This document shows, piece by piece, positions 11,796 to 23,246 of a stretch of DNA of 64,000 bases. Numbering within the stretch: the stretch's first letter is position 1; each line of letters starts with the position of its first letter. This stretch comes from Nelumbo lutea. Its lineage: Eukaryota; Streptophyta; Magnoliopsida; Proteales; Nelumbonaceae. The stretch lies in assembly GCA_022828595.1 (NCBI GenBank), contig JAKGHH010000007.1, forward strand, positions 34,968,356-35,032,355, in the 5' to 3' direction. Below the pieces are notes generated by a model. The model ran no database searches and was not told the DNA's origin. It saw only the letters and a program-made list of their open reading frames with translations. The position numbers and the translations under genes are program-made.

Positions 11796-13014
11796 TAAAA
11801 GATTTAATAATTTTATTTTTCATTTAATGTTAATTTATAAAAAATAACTACTGTTTTTTAATAAATTTAGTTTTATTAATAATTTGTAGTAATTTTCATA
11901 ATTTTTATTCTTTTTATTATTTTTAAATGAAATTTTGATTAATTTTAAATAAATAGAAATAATTATAAAAGCTAACATTTTTGTTAATTTCACTAATAAT
12001 TAGCAATTATATAGGAATGACAACGGGGTGGGTTCAAGGCAAGGCACCCCATCCCTTTTCCTACCCCATCCCCTCCCTGTCCCAAGTGTCACACGAGTAT
12101 AGGGCAATCTAACCACTCCTCAATGTCGGGCGAGTTCAGGGGAAAGGCACCCCACCCCTCATCAAGGATGGAGAATCCTCGAATTTCTCTGCCACATCCC
12201 CAATATTGGGTGGGTTCAAGTGGAGGTGTAAATTGGGTAGTGTTGGGTCGGCACCAAGGTTTTAAAAACTAACCTAAAAACAGAACCATTCTGGCTACTA
12301 GTTTCCAGGTCAGCAGTTCGACCGTCTGGGTCAAACGGTTTGGATGGTTTGAATTGGGGCAAAATAGAAAATAGATATATATACTTATATATGAGAAAAG
12401 AGAAGTGGAAAAGAGAGTTTTTGTCGGCTAAGAAAGAAGAAAAGAAGGAAAGAAAGAGGGAAAGAGGGAAGAAGAAGGAAGAGGAGGAGAATGATTTGAT
12501 GTTCACCGGTGACGGTGACAACGACAACGACGATGAAATGTCAACGACAGTACTAGCGCGGATGACAAATCAGAGATCTGAGATCTATTTTTCATATCTC
12601 AGATCTCAATAATGAAACTATGCAACTTCTTCTTCTTCTTCTTCTTCTTAAACCGTGAACCGCTGTCCGGGTCAAATGAATCGACGGTTCAACCACCTGG
12701 GTCAGCGGTTTTTTGATGAAGTCAACGGTTTATTACCCAAGAACGGGTCAAGGGTGAAATGGATCTGGTTGCTTGGATGGTTTTCGGGCCGAACAGTCCG
12801 ACTGTCTAGGTCAACAACAGTTCAAAAGCATTGGTCAGCACAACATAACCCACATGTGGCCTGCACAAAGTGCGAGTCATGTCGTGTTGGCCTACAAGGC
12901 ATCCTGGACAGTGCCTCCCTCCTCTAGGATAATTTGGGAGGTCGGCTCGACACAACCCACAACTCGAGCCCGCACAGGCCCGTGCTATGCCATGGGCTGG
13001 GCTAGTCCATGGGT
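11796..13014. other. Unique spacer between the two duplicated blocks
   Basis: Contains a C-rich and G-rich palindromic patch (12005-12220), a 290-bp family repeat split by a purine tract, and a GC-rich segment (12830-13014) related to the arms of 7811-8440. The frame at 12340-12612 is a translation of the GA-rich tract and is not considered a gene. Confidence 0.55.
12257..12800. repeat. Dispersed repeat of about 290 bp, copy d, with internal insertion
   Basis: The left half (AAGGTTTTAAAAACTAACC...) and right half (GTCAGCGG...GTCAACGG...GGTTTTCGGGCCG) of the family are separated by about 300 bp. That insert holds a GA-rich purine tract (12395-12495) and a TTC microsatellite (about 12626-12650). 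The insertion is unique to this copy. Confidence 0.5.
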
Positions 13015-13080
13015 TGGGCCTTGGGCCAAGCCATGCCGCAGACCAAGCCAAGCTCAAGGTAAGGCAACCACTCCCCATCC

Positions 13081-13360
13081 AAGGTTTTTAAAATTAGACC
13101 AGATAGGGAACCGCTCTATGGTCTAATGGTCTAACTGTTCGGTCCAAACGAACGAACCGCTCTAACAAAAAAATAATAAAATAGAAAAACAAAAAAATGC
13201 CAAAAACTATTGTCCGAGTTGACAGTTCTACCACCTAGGTCAGCGGTTCACTAACCAAATAAATGGTCTTTGGACAAAAAGCAGTTTGAGGTGAAATGGT
13301 GTCCGATTCCCAATTTTCCAGTCTAACCATCTGGTTTGATCCAGTTTTGAAAACGCTTTC
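13081..13360. repeat. Dispersed repeat of about 290 bp, copy e
   Basis: Counterpart of copy c in the duplicated block: starts AAGGTTTTTAAAATTAG and ends CCAGTTTTGAAAACGC. Confidence 0.6.
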
Positions 13361-13617
13361 CCCATCAACCCAATATTCAATTTGATGATAGAAATGATCA
13401 AAAGGATATATTGAGTATCAACCACATGGTAAATTTCTAAAATTATACTAAATTGTCTTTAATATTCAAAAATGTAATTTTATGAAAATTTTGGAAATTT
13501 ATTGTACTTGTGTAATTTTGAAATTTTGTTTCATTTTTTATTAAATAATTTATTTTCTTTGTAAATGGTTTACTTACAAAATTATACTAATTTATCTTAT
13601 AATTTCTAATATAAACT

Positions 13618-14256
13618 TGTTAGACAGTGTATGCCCTTAGCTCCAATCAGAATGATGTACCTTATGACATTTAATGTAAATGAATAAAGTACATATTTGA
13701 TTCATGTTATTATGGTGTATTTATGTGTAATACCCTTAAACTTGACATATATGAGACACGTGTTAGTTTAGAATCTTCACAACCATTAGATAGATCTAGG
13801 GAGATTTATCATGCCAAGGCTGACACTGATGTATCACCACGTTGGTTGGGGCGGTTTGTCTCAGCTACTAAGGTGAGACCTGAGGTACATACAATGTGGG
13901 TTTTCTTGAAACCTTGAACCAGACTAGAATTTCAGTGTTGTCGTAGACCTTGTAGATAGATGGGCAAAACTGAAATGTTTCACCTAACCCCTAGACTCAA
14001 TTATGATACTACACTAGGTGTCGGATTGGGCTGTCTTTGATATGCTAATCAATGAGATCCTTAGAGGGGGTCAAAACCTGGGTACGTTGGAACGGCTTGA
14101 GAATTCATCTAAGTAGGTGATCATAGTGACAGGATCAGCCCCTTTGTCGGACAAAGTGAATGATTGGGGATGCACTTTCTCTTATGGAAATCAAAGCTGC
14201 CAACAACCAATTTCAACCATTGAAATTTGTTTTGCAAAATATATTTATATAGAGAT

Positions 14257-14320
<64 letters not shown>

Positions 14321-15542
14321 TTCAAAATGTTTGCAAAAGGTTTTGATTCCCAAGATCCATGTGAGTAGAGAGTGCAGCATTGTACCTTGCAGCCAAGGGA
14401 GAGGTCCCCTCTTGTCGGGCAGTGTTTGATCATTACGGGCTGAGAGGTTAAGTGTAAGACCATTAAGGTGGCTTGACCCAATGACCATTTAGTGTAAATG
14501 TTGCGCCTATTAAGAGCCCATGGTGATGGACTCAGGGGTTCACTGTCTTCTACAGTGAATTCGGCCAGGCCTTATAACAGAGGCTGGGCTGAACCCATGT
14601 GGTTGATGTGTAGATCAATGTTTGGGTCCCACTCCATATAAGGATATCCAACTGGGCAATAGTTTGGAGGATAAGTGAGCACATGGACTTAATGGGCCTA
14701 AAGCTCAATTCAAACTGGCTTGATTAGATTAATTAAAAAGGGGTGGTTCTGGGATTTAAATCAGTAGATAGGATAAGGGATTGTCCCTATCCACTCAGAG
14801 AGTCCAAATCCAAATAGAGATTTAGATCTGGAAACTCCTAATTAGAGTAGGAGGGTTGATCTTTATTTGCAGATAAGATAAGGGATTATCCTTATCTCTT
14901 AAAGAAAGTCCAGATCCAAATACAAGATTTGGATTAGGAAACTCCTATGGGATTAGGAGATGCTCTCTTTAAGGCTATAAATAGAGGAGCAGGGTGAACC
15001 TCCAATTCATCCTTCAGTTTTACTGATACAAGAGAGAAGATAGCATACAGTTGGACTGACGCCATCTTCTACTCTTGCCTTCTCTTGCTATTGCCGCCAT
15101 TACCAGTTCGATCTCCACCAGTAGGAGCGATCAATAAAGGGTTCTTGATATCACCTTTTGGCAGAAAAGGTGATCTAAAGTCGTGCTCACTCGCCCTCCA
15201 TCAGATTCTTGGTGAAGAATCAAGTTCTTGTTGAAGAGCCATCCTATTGATTCTGCTCCACCCTACGCTGTGTCACCTTCAGTGGGAGTAGTCTTTGGTA
15301 ATCTCCTTGGGCGTGAACACATTCGTTGGGGGTTATTACTACTCCGTATCAGGTATATCCCTCTCCTACCTTTTGGTTTCAGATCTGCTCTGGTTTAGGT
15401 TCAAGATTGATCCTTGAAAATGCAATTTTCTAAAATAGGGAATGTGATTCCCACATGGGAGAGAGAGAGAGAAATTTTTGAAATTTCGCGCAACTTACTT
15501 GCAGGGTTTGGTTATCCATATGATGGATCTCTCGTCCCTTCA
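13618..15542 (+). mobile_element. Ty1/copia solo LTR (1925 bp) with target duplication
   Basis: Begins TGTTAGACAG and ends CCCTTCA, matching the LTR at 52754-54688 along its whole length. The host sequence at this point in copy 1 is AAACTAACC. Here AAACT precedes the LTR and AAGCT follows it (15543-15547), a 5-bp target duplication with one change. There is no internal region, so this is a solo LTR left by recombination. A TATA-like TATAAATA at 14976-14983 probably marks the end of U3. U3 also carries a direct duplication with a period of about 105 bp (from 14766 and 14871). Confidence 0.92.
14269..14312. repeat. (AT)n microsatellite inside the solo LTR
   Basis: About 22 AT units followed by a T run. 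The paralogous LTR has only a short AT-rich stretch at the matching place (about 53375-53400), so the expansion arose after the two LTRs separated. Confidence 0.95.
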
Positions 15543-16570
15543 AAGCTAACCACTAATTTCCTTTTTCCAATATTATACTAATTTATCTTAATTATTTGTT
15601 CAAATTATAGTTTTCCATTTCCCATAGGTATTTATCTTTAATAATTTTCAATAATTTGCAATGAAAACTAAATAATTTTTCAATGGTTTTCCAAAATCTA
15701 TCATATGTAATAAATTTTCATAAAATTTCCAAAAATATTCTAATAATTCTCAATAATTATTTAATTCATTTTAAATAAACCTTCAAATACTTTATATCTT
15801 TTAATTTCAAAAATGTTATTTTACAAAAATGTAGTTTTATGAAAATTTATTACATTTGTGTAACAGTGGGGATTTATTGAAATTTTTTTAAAGTGTTATT
15901 AAATATGTTTTTTTATTTGGTAGTTTACTAACAAAGCTACACTAATTTATCTTTTATTTTTCAATATAAATTAATTAATAATTTTATTTTCTAACATTAT
16001 AATATTGTGTTCCCCCATTTGTATTTGGTTATTAATTATAATAATAACAATAACTTAAATTTTATACTTTTTGATAATTGTTAAATATAATTCTCAATTT
16101 TATAGAAATTAGTCAAAGAGTCTTCAATTTCTATAAAATGTTGTTAATGAGTTAATTAATAACAAGATTTCTTAATTTTTGATAATTTACTAAACATACT
16201 AATAAGAATATTTAATTTTTGGTAATTTACTAACTGTATTTATTAACTTTTGGTAGTAACACTATTTAATACTCATTGAATATACGTGGGATTAAATATT
16301 AACCATATTTAACTATTTATTAATTAATATAAATATTTTAAATGAGGGAGAGTGGATATAGATTGGGGGGATGCATTTTAGGATTTTATTAGGGAGTGGG
16401 GTAACACGTTACTTTCCTATTGGTTTAAATGTGATACCTTGGGAGAGAGATTATAGCAATATTCTTAGGTAGTTGGGTGACATGGCTTAATGGGAGTGGT
16501 GGGAAGGGAAGGGGAGAGAAAGTGAAAGATAATGCAGGGTGGGGATAATGGAGCAAGGAGAGGCATGGTG

Positions 16571-18778
16571 ATGGGGACCCATGCTTTGTTAAGCGAAAGT
16601 TAAACAATAGAAATACATAAGAGTATATAGTTATTTTATATTTTAACTTTTTAATAAACAATTAGATCAAACACAACCCAAGTTGGTCGGTTTTCTAGTA
16701 TTTCAGTTCGGCTTGGTTTAATAAATATATATAAATATTTTATATTTAAAATTTCTTTTTTTAATACAAAAAAGTAGGAAAAATTCCATATTTGTTAGTC
16801 TAAAATATTTTATATCATAGATTTAATTTTTGTAATTTATTTTTTAATATATCATTCTAATTTATGAAATTTAAAATTAATTTTCAAGTTTAAATATTTT
16901 GAACAAACAAATAAACCGAAAATACACCCAAATCGATACAACCCAAGTTGGTGGGTTTTTGCTAATGGTTAATCAGGTTCAAGTGACAAACTAGGGGCTT
17001 GAGAAGATCAATTTGGTTAGCAAAAAAGCCTATAAATGAACTCAGTCAATCATTGAACAATCCTTATTTCAACTAATTTTATAGTCTAATCTCTAATAAA
17101 TAACAATATATTAATCTCCAACAATTATTGAAAATTTATAACAAACATACACAATCATTGAAAATAAGTTTATAATGAAAATATAATAGATATATAATAA
17201 AAATACAAAAATTAAAAAATATAATAAATACTAAAAATATACTAAATTAGTCAATAAATAGTGTAATATTAAATAACAGTTTAATATATAATAAGTATTA
17301 ATCTATAAATTATAAAAAATATATAATTACTAAAAATAAATTTATAACAAAAATACAATAAATTAAATTTCAAAAGTTAAATAATAGTTGTTTAATCTCC
17401 AATAATTATTGATAATTTTCTATTAAATAAAAAAATTATAAATACATTTATAAATAATTATTGAAAGCATATATATAAAAAATAATAAATAATTAATGAA
17501 AATAAAATAAATATTATTTATGTATATAAATATATAACGAATATACATTGTTATTGTAAAATTATTACTAATAAATATAAGTTTGTTGATAGTTATTTTC
17601 TATAATTATTAATTGATATAACTGAAATTAGTTATTTACAATATTATTTAGTTATTGAAATAATAATTTTATTTAGATTCTTAAAATATTAATTATTTAT
17701 TAATTTTAATAGTCCATAAAATTATAATTGTACTATTATTACATAATTCGTTATTAATTTTGTAAAATATTAAATTATTACTAATATGAATATTATCAAT
17801 TCTATTGTAATTATTTTTCTACTTTTAAGATTTTTTTAAAATTTATTACATAATTTTGTTATTTTAACTATTTAAAATTTTGTCATGTTAAATATTTTGT
17901 TATTTAAATATTTAAATAATATGTAAAATATTTAAAACTTTTCATATTTTGATTTTATTTATTTTAATGTTATTACGTAATATTAAATATTTTGTTATAT
18001 TATATAGCTACTTTTAATGTTTTTTTATTTAAGATTTTTAGTTATTGAAATATTTAAATAATGTTGTAATTTTTAATGTTACATTTTTATTATTTGAATA
18101 ACATTTAAATTGAATAATTCATAAAATTATAATTTATATTGTTACTTCATAATTTTATGATGAATTTTGTAAAAATATTGAATTATTAATAATATGAATA
18201 TTATTAAATCCATAAATTTTTTGTGTTTGAATAAATAATTTAAATTTAGTATATAATTTCATTATAACATTTAAATAGTTATGAATTTTTTTAATTGAAA
18301 CTTTCTTTAGATAGATAAAGATAAAAAGTGGGGGAGAGGATAAATATGAATTAGAGATTGTTTAGGAGAGAATCTTTCTACTATATTTGAGTTAATTTAA
18401 GAGATAAATAAGAGTTAGAGACAATTTAGGAGGAAGTGGGGGGAAAGTGGTGCCACTTGGCTAAACATTAGAAAAGAAAATCCCTCCACCCCATAGGGAT
18501 CCTTCCCACAATGCCCACAGCACATCCTCACCGTATATTGGAGCATCTCCCGATGATAGTAACAGTCCTAATGATGTCATCATCGAGAGATGTTGCCAAT
18601 ACATGGTGGGGATGTGTTGTGGGGCATTGTGGGGCAGCTCCTTGTGGAGCATAGATGTGATTTCCTTTTCTTTATGGTTGTTAGAAATAATTAAGCATAT
18701 GTGATTTCATTATTGGTTTAGTGGGTAATTATGTGGAATTAAAAAAATAAAAAAAAAATCAAAAAAGACAAAAAATTA
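16571..18778 (-). mobile_element. Helitron-like non-autonomous unit, copy 2
   Basis: Same body as 9629-11745. The 3'-side hairpin is decayed: GGGACCCATGC runs directly into TTTGTTAAGCG, so the GATGCAC half is lost. It stops matching copy 1 at about 18778, before the 5'-side AAGGAGAGG motif. Confidence 0.55.
18488..18660. mobile_element. Small palindromic MITE in block copy 2
   Basis: Interrupts the block between AATCCCTC and TTTCTTTATGG, which are adjacent in copy 1. The two halves are imperfect inverted repeats: CCACAATGCCCACAGCACAT on the left against ATGTGTTGTGGGGCATTGTGG on the right. No coding sequence. Confidence 0.7.
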
Positions 18779-19129
18779 GAAAGGAAGATTTTTTGTACTG
18801 CTCGCTTCTTTGGAAGCAATGAGGTAGATGTATGTGCATGTAGAGAGAGGAGGGGGGGAGGTTGTAGAAAGCAAAATGTAGCGACAGTTATTAATTATTA
18901 TTATTATTATTATTATTATTATAGTAGTTATTATTATTAGGGTAAAATATAAAAACCTCCTCTAAACTTTCTTACAATCATAAAAACCTCCTCTATAGTT
19001 TTACTTTATCAAAAAAACTCGTGCTATTTTCAAAAAAAAATTGGCAAAAACCTCCGTTCCATCAATAATCATAACGGAAAATGTTAAACCGATGATTAAA
19101 TTTTTGCAAATACCTATTTTACCCTTTCC

Positions 19130-20085
19130 AAATACGCCTTGGCGATTTCCATCTGTTGGAACATTCCGCCATTGATCATCATATAGTTTCTCAGTGCACT
19201 ATAATTGCCTCCTAATGCTTCCAGCAGAGTCCGCAGATAAACACCTTGTGCCTGTGCAAGCACCATTATTCCCTCGGCCTCTTTCTTCTTTGCATATAGT
19301 TTTGCGTCTGCAACTTGTTGGCGAGCATAAAAAAATGCCTCTGCAATTGCTTTCTATGCCTCAGAAATCATAGAAATTTCATCAAGAACAGTTGGATTTA
19401 TTTAGAAAAAAAGAAAAAAAAAAAAACAGAAAGAACATGACTGGATTAATCGGCAATGCTCCAAACCCGGGTTTCATACTCCACACTGGCCTTGCTCAGT
19501 AGCTCGGCTTCTCTGTGTGGGTCAATGTGGTCATCCTCTCAACTTCTCTCTGCAACTCAGCCTCTCGGATGGTCACCGCCTTTGCTGACTCCACTTCCGC
19601 CATCTGAGCCTGGCAAGTCCACCCCGCTTTCTTTGCCGCCAAATCCACGTTGGCCTCTACAACATCGGCCTCCTTCTGGTTCTCATATATCCTGACATTT
19701 GTCTTCACCTTAATCTCTTCCCTTCTCCTTGGCTTTGGGTTGATATGATCCTCGTCTGCCCTTCATGAAGCTTTGCTCCGATTTCACCTTTCATCTTGGC
19801 CTCAGCCACATCGATCTGAGCCTAGTTGGTAGCCTCCATCTGAGTCTTCTGACCAAGGTACGAGAAGTACTCATGACCAGGCATGTCGACCAGCTGCTTA
19901 ACGTTGGCGTTGTAGATCAGAAGGCCGAACTGGTTGAGTTCTAGTTGAACTTTCTCGAACACTTTTTGCTTGAACTCCTTGGTTCCTCTGAAGATTTCCT
20001 CCATGGTCACCAACATTGCTAGAACTTGAGTCTCACCCTTGATGATCCCTTGAACAAGCTCCTTAACGTGGCTAGAAGGATGGGA
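19130..20085 (-). pseudogene. Flotillin-like protein fragment (broken)
   Basis: Flotillin-like proteins are SPFH/PHB membrane-microdomain scaffolds. Read on the minus strand, the fragment covers the middle to near-C-terminal part. From 20085 it runs through [38 protein letters not shown] and [18 protein letters not shown]. After a frameshift come [20 protein letters not shown] and [12 protein letters not shown]. After a 60-base A/T-rich interruption near 19385-19440 come [19 protein letters not shown] and [20 protein letters not shown]. The N-terminal SPFH part is missing, and several frameshifts and stops are present. It is a dead fragment, probably carried here by a transposon. Confidence 0.88.
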
Positions 20086-20194
20086 TTGAAATTGTGGTTT
20101 TAGCCATTTATGACTTGCCAGTTATATGTGCAATACTTCCTTTTTCAGTCAGTTTGTTTTCCTCCTATAAGCCATGGCAATTTCTCTTCTACAG

Positions 20195-20523
20195 GGATTG
20201 AAATTGATGATGAAGAACTTGCCCGTTTTGTGGAACATGTGGACAAAGATAACAATGGAATTATAACATTTGAAGAATGGAGAGATTTTCTTCTATTCTA
20301 TCCCCATGAGGCTACTATTGAGAATATTTATCATTACCTGGAGAGGGTATATGCATGCCTTGTAGATATTGGGGAGTAGACTGTTATTCCAGAAGGCATC
20401 ATCAGCAAGCATGTCCATGCAAGCAGATAATTAATAGCAGGAGGTGTTACAGGAGCAACATCCCGTACTGCGACAGCTCCTCTTGATCGCTTAAACGTGG
20501 TTTTGCAAGTCCAGACAACACGT
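20195..20523 (+). pseudogene. Mitochondrial ATP-Mg/Pi carrier (SCaMC/APC) exon fragment (broken)
   Basis: SCaMC/APC proteins are calcium-regulated carriers of the mitochondrial inner membrane with N-terminal EF-hands. The fragment shows an EF-hand loop ([13 protein letters not shown]), the linker [14 protein letters not shown], the first carrier segment [20 protein letters not shown], then VVLQVQTTR. In-frame stops (TAG at 20377-20379, TAA at 20428-20430) replace residues that are codons in the family. A splice-acceptor-like CTTCTACAG precedes it and a donor-like GTAAGG follows it, so the piece came from genomic DNA with introns rather than from an mRNA. Confidence 0.88.
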
Positions 20524-20545
20524 GTAAGGACATATGGCGGAAATA

Positions 20546-20576
<31 letters not shown>

Positions 20577-21629
20577 TGGATCTATATATGTATATTATAA
20601 TATGTGAAAATATGTATAAATAAAGTAAGGATTAAAATTGTTATTGATTTTCAATATACACTTGGGGTAAATCAACTTAGCATATATTCTCACCTCAATA
20701 AATACTTAAAAATATAATAAATGATTTGAAAAATAGGTTACCAAACAACGTAAATATTTGTAAATTTTTAACAAATATTTAATCATCAAACGGAACCTTG
20801 AATAATTCAATGGCTGTATTAATTGAACCACCCATTGAGAGTCCGTCGCAGTTAGTCCGTGCATCGCACTGTTCTGACTAGTCATTTAATCGATAAATAA
20901 TAAAGCTTTCCGTGAGACCCTCGGCTTTATTGGGAAGGGCCTTCACTGTTCTGACTAGTCACCAAAGCTTTCAGGATACAGCTTCTGGGATTCTGCTGAG
21001 TCCCACACAAGAACGCCAAAAGCTGTGTTTGGAGAAATTCAGAAAGCCCTTCACTGTGTTCTAAACTCCAAAAACACTACTGAAAAAAGAATAAAAAGCT
21101 ACTCCATATAGCTTTTGGGGAACACAGGTGCTCAATCACCTCCCAAACGGGCACTTAAATTTAGTGGCTTTTTGACTGCAGCTCAATCAAATGGGTTGTT
21201 GAGTACATCAAAGTTCTAAAACCCCTTTAAATGCATTGAAACTCACGCATTGGATATCACATGTTAACACAGTGAATTGTCTGGTGAAGCGTTGGCTTCT
21301 ATAGAACTTCGGCTGTCCACGTGTTCCTTTCATCAGACACGTTAATCTCTAGAGCACTGGTACTACTGTTATATGAAGCTCATGTTCAGAGAACCATGTG
21401 GAAAGCACAGGCTATGCAGAGTACAAAGCTAAAGGTTTTTTTATTCTTCTGGCCTGAATTTCAAGCTTCTAAGGAGATCCCGACTCACGAACTACTTAAG
21501 CTGCTACCCAACTGGTATTTAGGCCTACTTGAGGGGCCTCAGCAGCTTTGATTGAGCTGCTTAAGGAAAGCAGCTTTGAGAAGCTATTAAAACATTTTTT
21601 ATCAGAAAATCTCTTTTTTGGTATAATGA

Positions 21630-21740
21630 AATTATGGTTTTAAAAAACAACCCAGAAATGGAATCATTCTGTTCACCAGTTTCTGAGTTGATGGTTCGAC
21701 CATCCAGTTCGAATGAATGGCCAGTTCTAACAAAAAAAAT

Positions 21741-21781
<41 letters not shown>

Positions 21782-21965
21782 ATTAAAAATAAAAACAGCC
21801 AAAAACCGTTGAATGAGTCAACGGTTCAGCCGCCCAGTTCAATGGGTTATTGACCGATTCAATAGTATTTAGCCAAGGATCGGATTTGGGGTAAAATAGA
21901 ACCGGTTGCCTGGACAGTTCCTAGGCCAAATGGTCCAACCATCCGGGTCAATGGCAGTTGGAACA
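21630..21965. repeat. Dispersed repeat of about 290 bp, copy f
   Basis: Starts ATGGTTTTAAAAAACAACC. It has the family core (GTCAACGGTTCAGCCGCC and similar) and an (AT)n tract at about 21746-21775 inside. The right edge is approximate. Confidence 0.55.
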
Positions 21966-22029
21966 TATCTTCTAGGCTTTGTGTGTGGTCCACCTTCCAA
22001 AGCCAGGAGTTGTTGCATGAAAGCCCTCC

Positions 22030-22445
22030 CAATTACGATTAAGAATGGCAACAGAGTGGATGAGGATGGGGGGCCACTCTCCATCCCCATGGGGATCTCC
22101 AAACCTATAATTTTTTTTATGATGTCGATCATTTTGTTTTTGCTTTTTTTTCATTTAAAATTTAAAAATAAAATATTTAGAATTTACTATCATATTAAAA
22201 AAGACTCAAATATATACAAACATATTCGATCATATTTTTAAAGTATTAATATACATACATGCATATATAAGTGGGGATCCCCACCACCCCCACCAATAGG
22301 GATAAAATTTCCCCAACGTTAAAGTGGGAATCTTATGGGAATATTCTCATTTTCTCATCCCAGTCACAACAAGTAAACACACCATAATGGGACGGGTCTC
22401 TGCAAGGATTGGGAAAAATGGGAAAAATTTTCATCCCTAATTAGG
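22030..22445. mobile_element. MITE-like element related to 1300-1508
   Basis: Starts TTAAGAATGGCAACAG and ends TTTTCATCCCTAATTAGG. Inner GGGGATCC/GGATCCCC segments are mirrored. Terminal motif and composition match the element at 1300-1508. Confidence 0.45.
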
Positions 22446-22547
22446 AGAGTTGAAGAACTGCAGCCTCTCAGTTTCCAAGGTGAGCCCAGAGACAGCTTTA
22501 AGCTATTTTGGTGAAATATTAAAAAGTCATATCAAGTAGCGAACTAA

Positions 22548-22670
22548 GGGGTGGCCAAGTTGGTAGATTAGCTGGACTGTTCTAATGGACATGTGAATTT
22601 GATTCCTGCTACTACAAACTTTGGAGGAAAGTTATTAGTGTGTTGTGATATTCTAAAAAAACAAAAAAAT
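22548..22670 (+). mobile_element. Possible tRNA-derived SINE
   Basis: GTGGCCAAGTTGGTAGA resembles a pol III A box, and GTGAATTTGATTCCTGC lies at B-box spacing. The tail becomes A-rich. It cannot fold as a functional tRNA (no matching acceptor stem), so a SINE relic is the better reading. Weak call. Confidence 0.35.
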
Positions 22671-23136
22671 AATAATAATATACCCCCTTAAGGGTAGATA
22701 ATTTATAAATATGCTATTTATATAAAGTATATAAATATATAAATTATTTATATAATTTAATTATTATATATATAAATTATATAAAATATTTAAATATTTT
22801 ATATATTATATATAATAATTAAATAATCGGTCGAATTCAAAAATTTATCGAATCAAATCATGTCACATCCAAATTCAAATCCAATTAACTCACAGACAAG
22901 AATAAGATATCTGAATTTGACCATTACAATATTCAAATTATCTAAATTAGATCTGATTGTATCGAATCTCGAATTCAAAATTGAACCCTACTTACAAGGA
23001 TTCAAGCATACAATTAAATACAAAATAATAAAAGGAAAACAGCTGTTGAATTCATTTCAAGATAGTATAACGACGCGCACAGAGGTTGGTTCCAACTTTA
23101 TGTGCTACATTTATTACCTCAGGCCCTCCTCTCGAT

Positions 23137-23143
23137 TATAAAA
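23137..23143 (+). promoter_or_regulatory. Probable TATA box of the acyl-ACP desaturase gene
   Basis: TATAAAA in the context CGATTATAAAAAGGC, 104 bp upstream of the start ATG. A CT-rich leader (ATCTCTCTGACTCT) begins at normal distance downstream. Confidence 0.65.
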
Positions 23144-23246
23144 AGGCATAGAGATAGACATTCCAACGTCTGTATCTCTCTGACTCTACGAGTCCACAGA
23201 CTTGTGTGATCTCTCTAGAAAATCGAAGGAAAAAGGCATAGAGAAA

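Larger units (their letters stand above)
13015..18778. repeat. Large direct repeat block, copy 2
   Basis: Direct copy of 8425-11730, interrupted by a solo LTR (13618-15542 plus target duplication) and a small palindromic MITE (18488-18660). It also has about 340 bp at 15562-15905 that copy 1 lacks. That extra DNA resembles part of 13471-13560, so copy 1 may have lost it by deletion. No coding sequence was seen. Confidence 0.85.
18779..20881 (+). mobile_element. Candidate gene-capturing Helitron
   Basis: At the right end, GTCCGTGCATCGCACTG forms a GTGC-ATC-GCAC hairpin followed by CTAG at 20878-20881 and then T, the Helitron 3' signature on the plus strand. Just inside lie fragments of two unrelated genes in opposite orientation (flotillin-like 19130-20085, SCaMC-like 20195-20523). 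The left limit given is where the duplicated block ends. No certain 5' TC terminus was found, so the left boundary is a guess. TTA microsatellites lie at about 18888-18939 and 20547-20577. Confidence 0.5.
20882..23130. other. Intergenic DNA upstream of the desaturase gene
   Basis: Contains a repeat of ACTGTTCTGACTAGTCA (at about 20867 and again about 79 bases later), a copy of the 290-bp repeat, a MITE-like element (22030-22445), a tRNA-like short element (22548-22670) and very AT-rich DNA (22680-22830). No gene was recognised. Confidence 0.55.

Noticed and set aside
12340..12612. Lysine- and glutamate-rich frame of 90 codons
   Set aside because: It comes from a GA-rich purine tract inserted in a 290-bp repeat copy. 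There are no splice sites, no relatives, and an overlapping opposite frame of similar length.
14117..14488. Frames of up to 91 codons with Tyr-Ile runs
   Set aside because: They read through the (AT)n microsatellite in the solo LTR.
23202..23246. Upstream in-frame extension of desaturase exon 1
   Set aside because: It begins with TTG rather than ATG. The ATG at 23247 is the first one after the TATA box and has a good context (AAAATGG).
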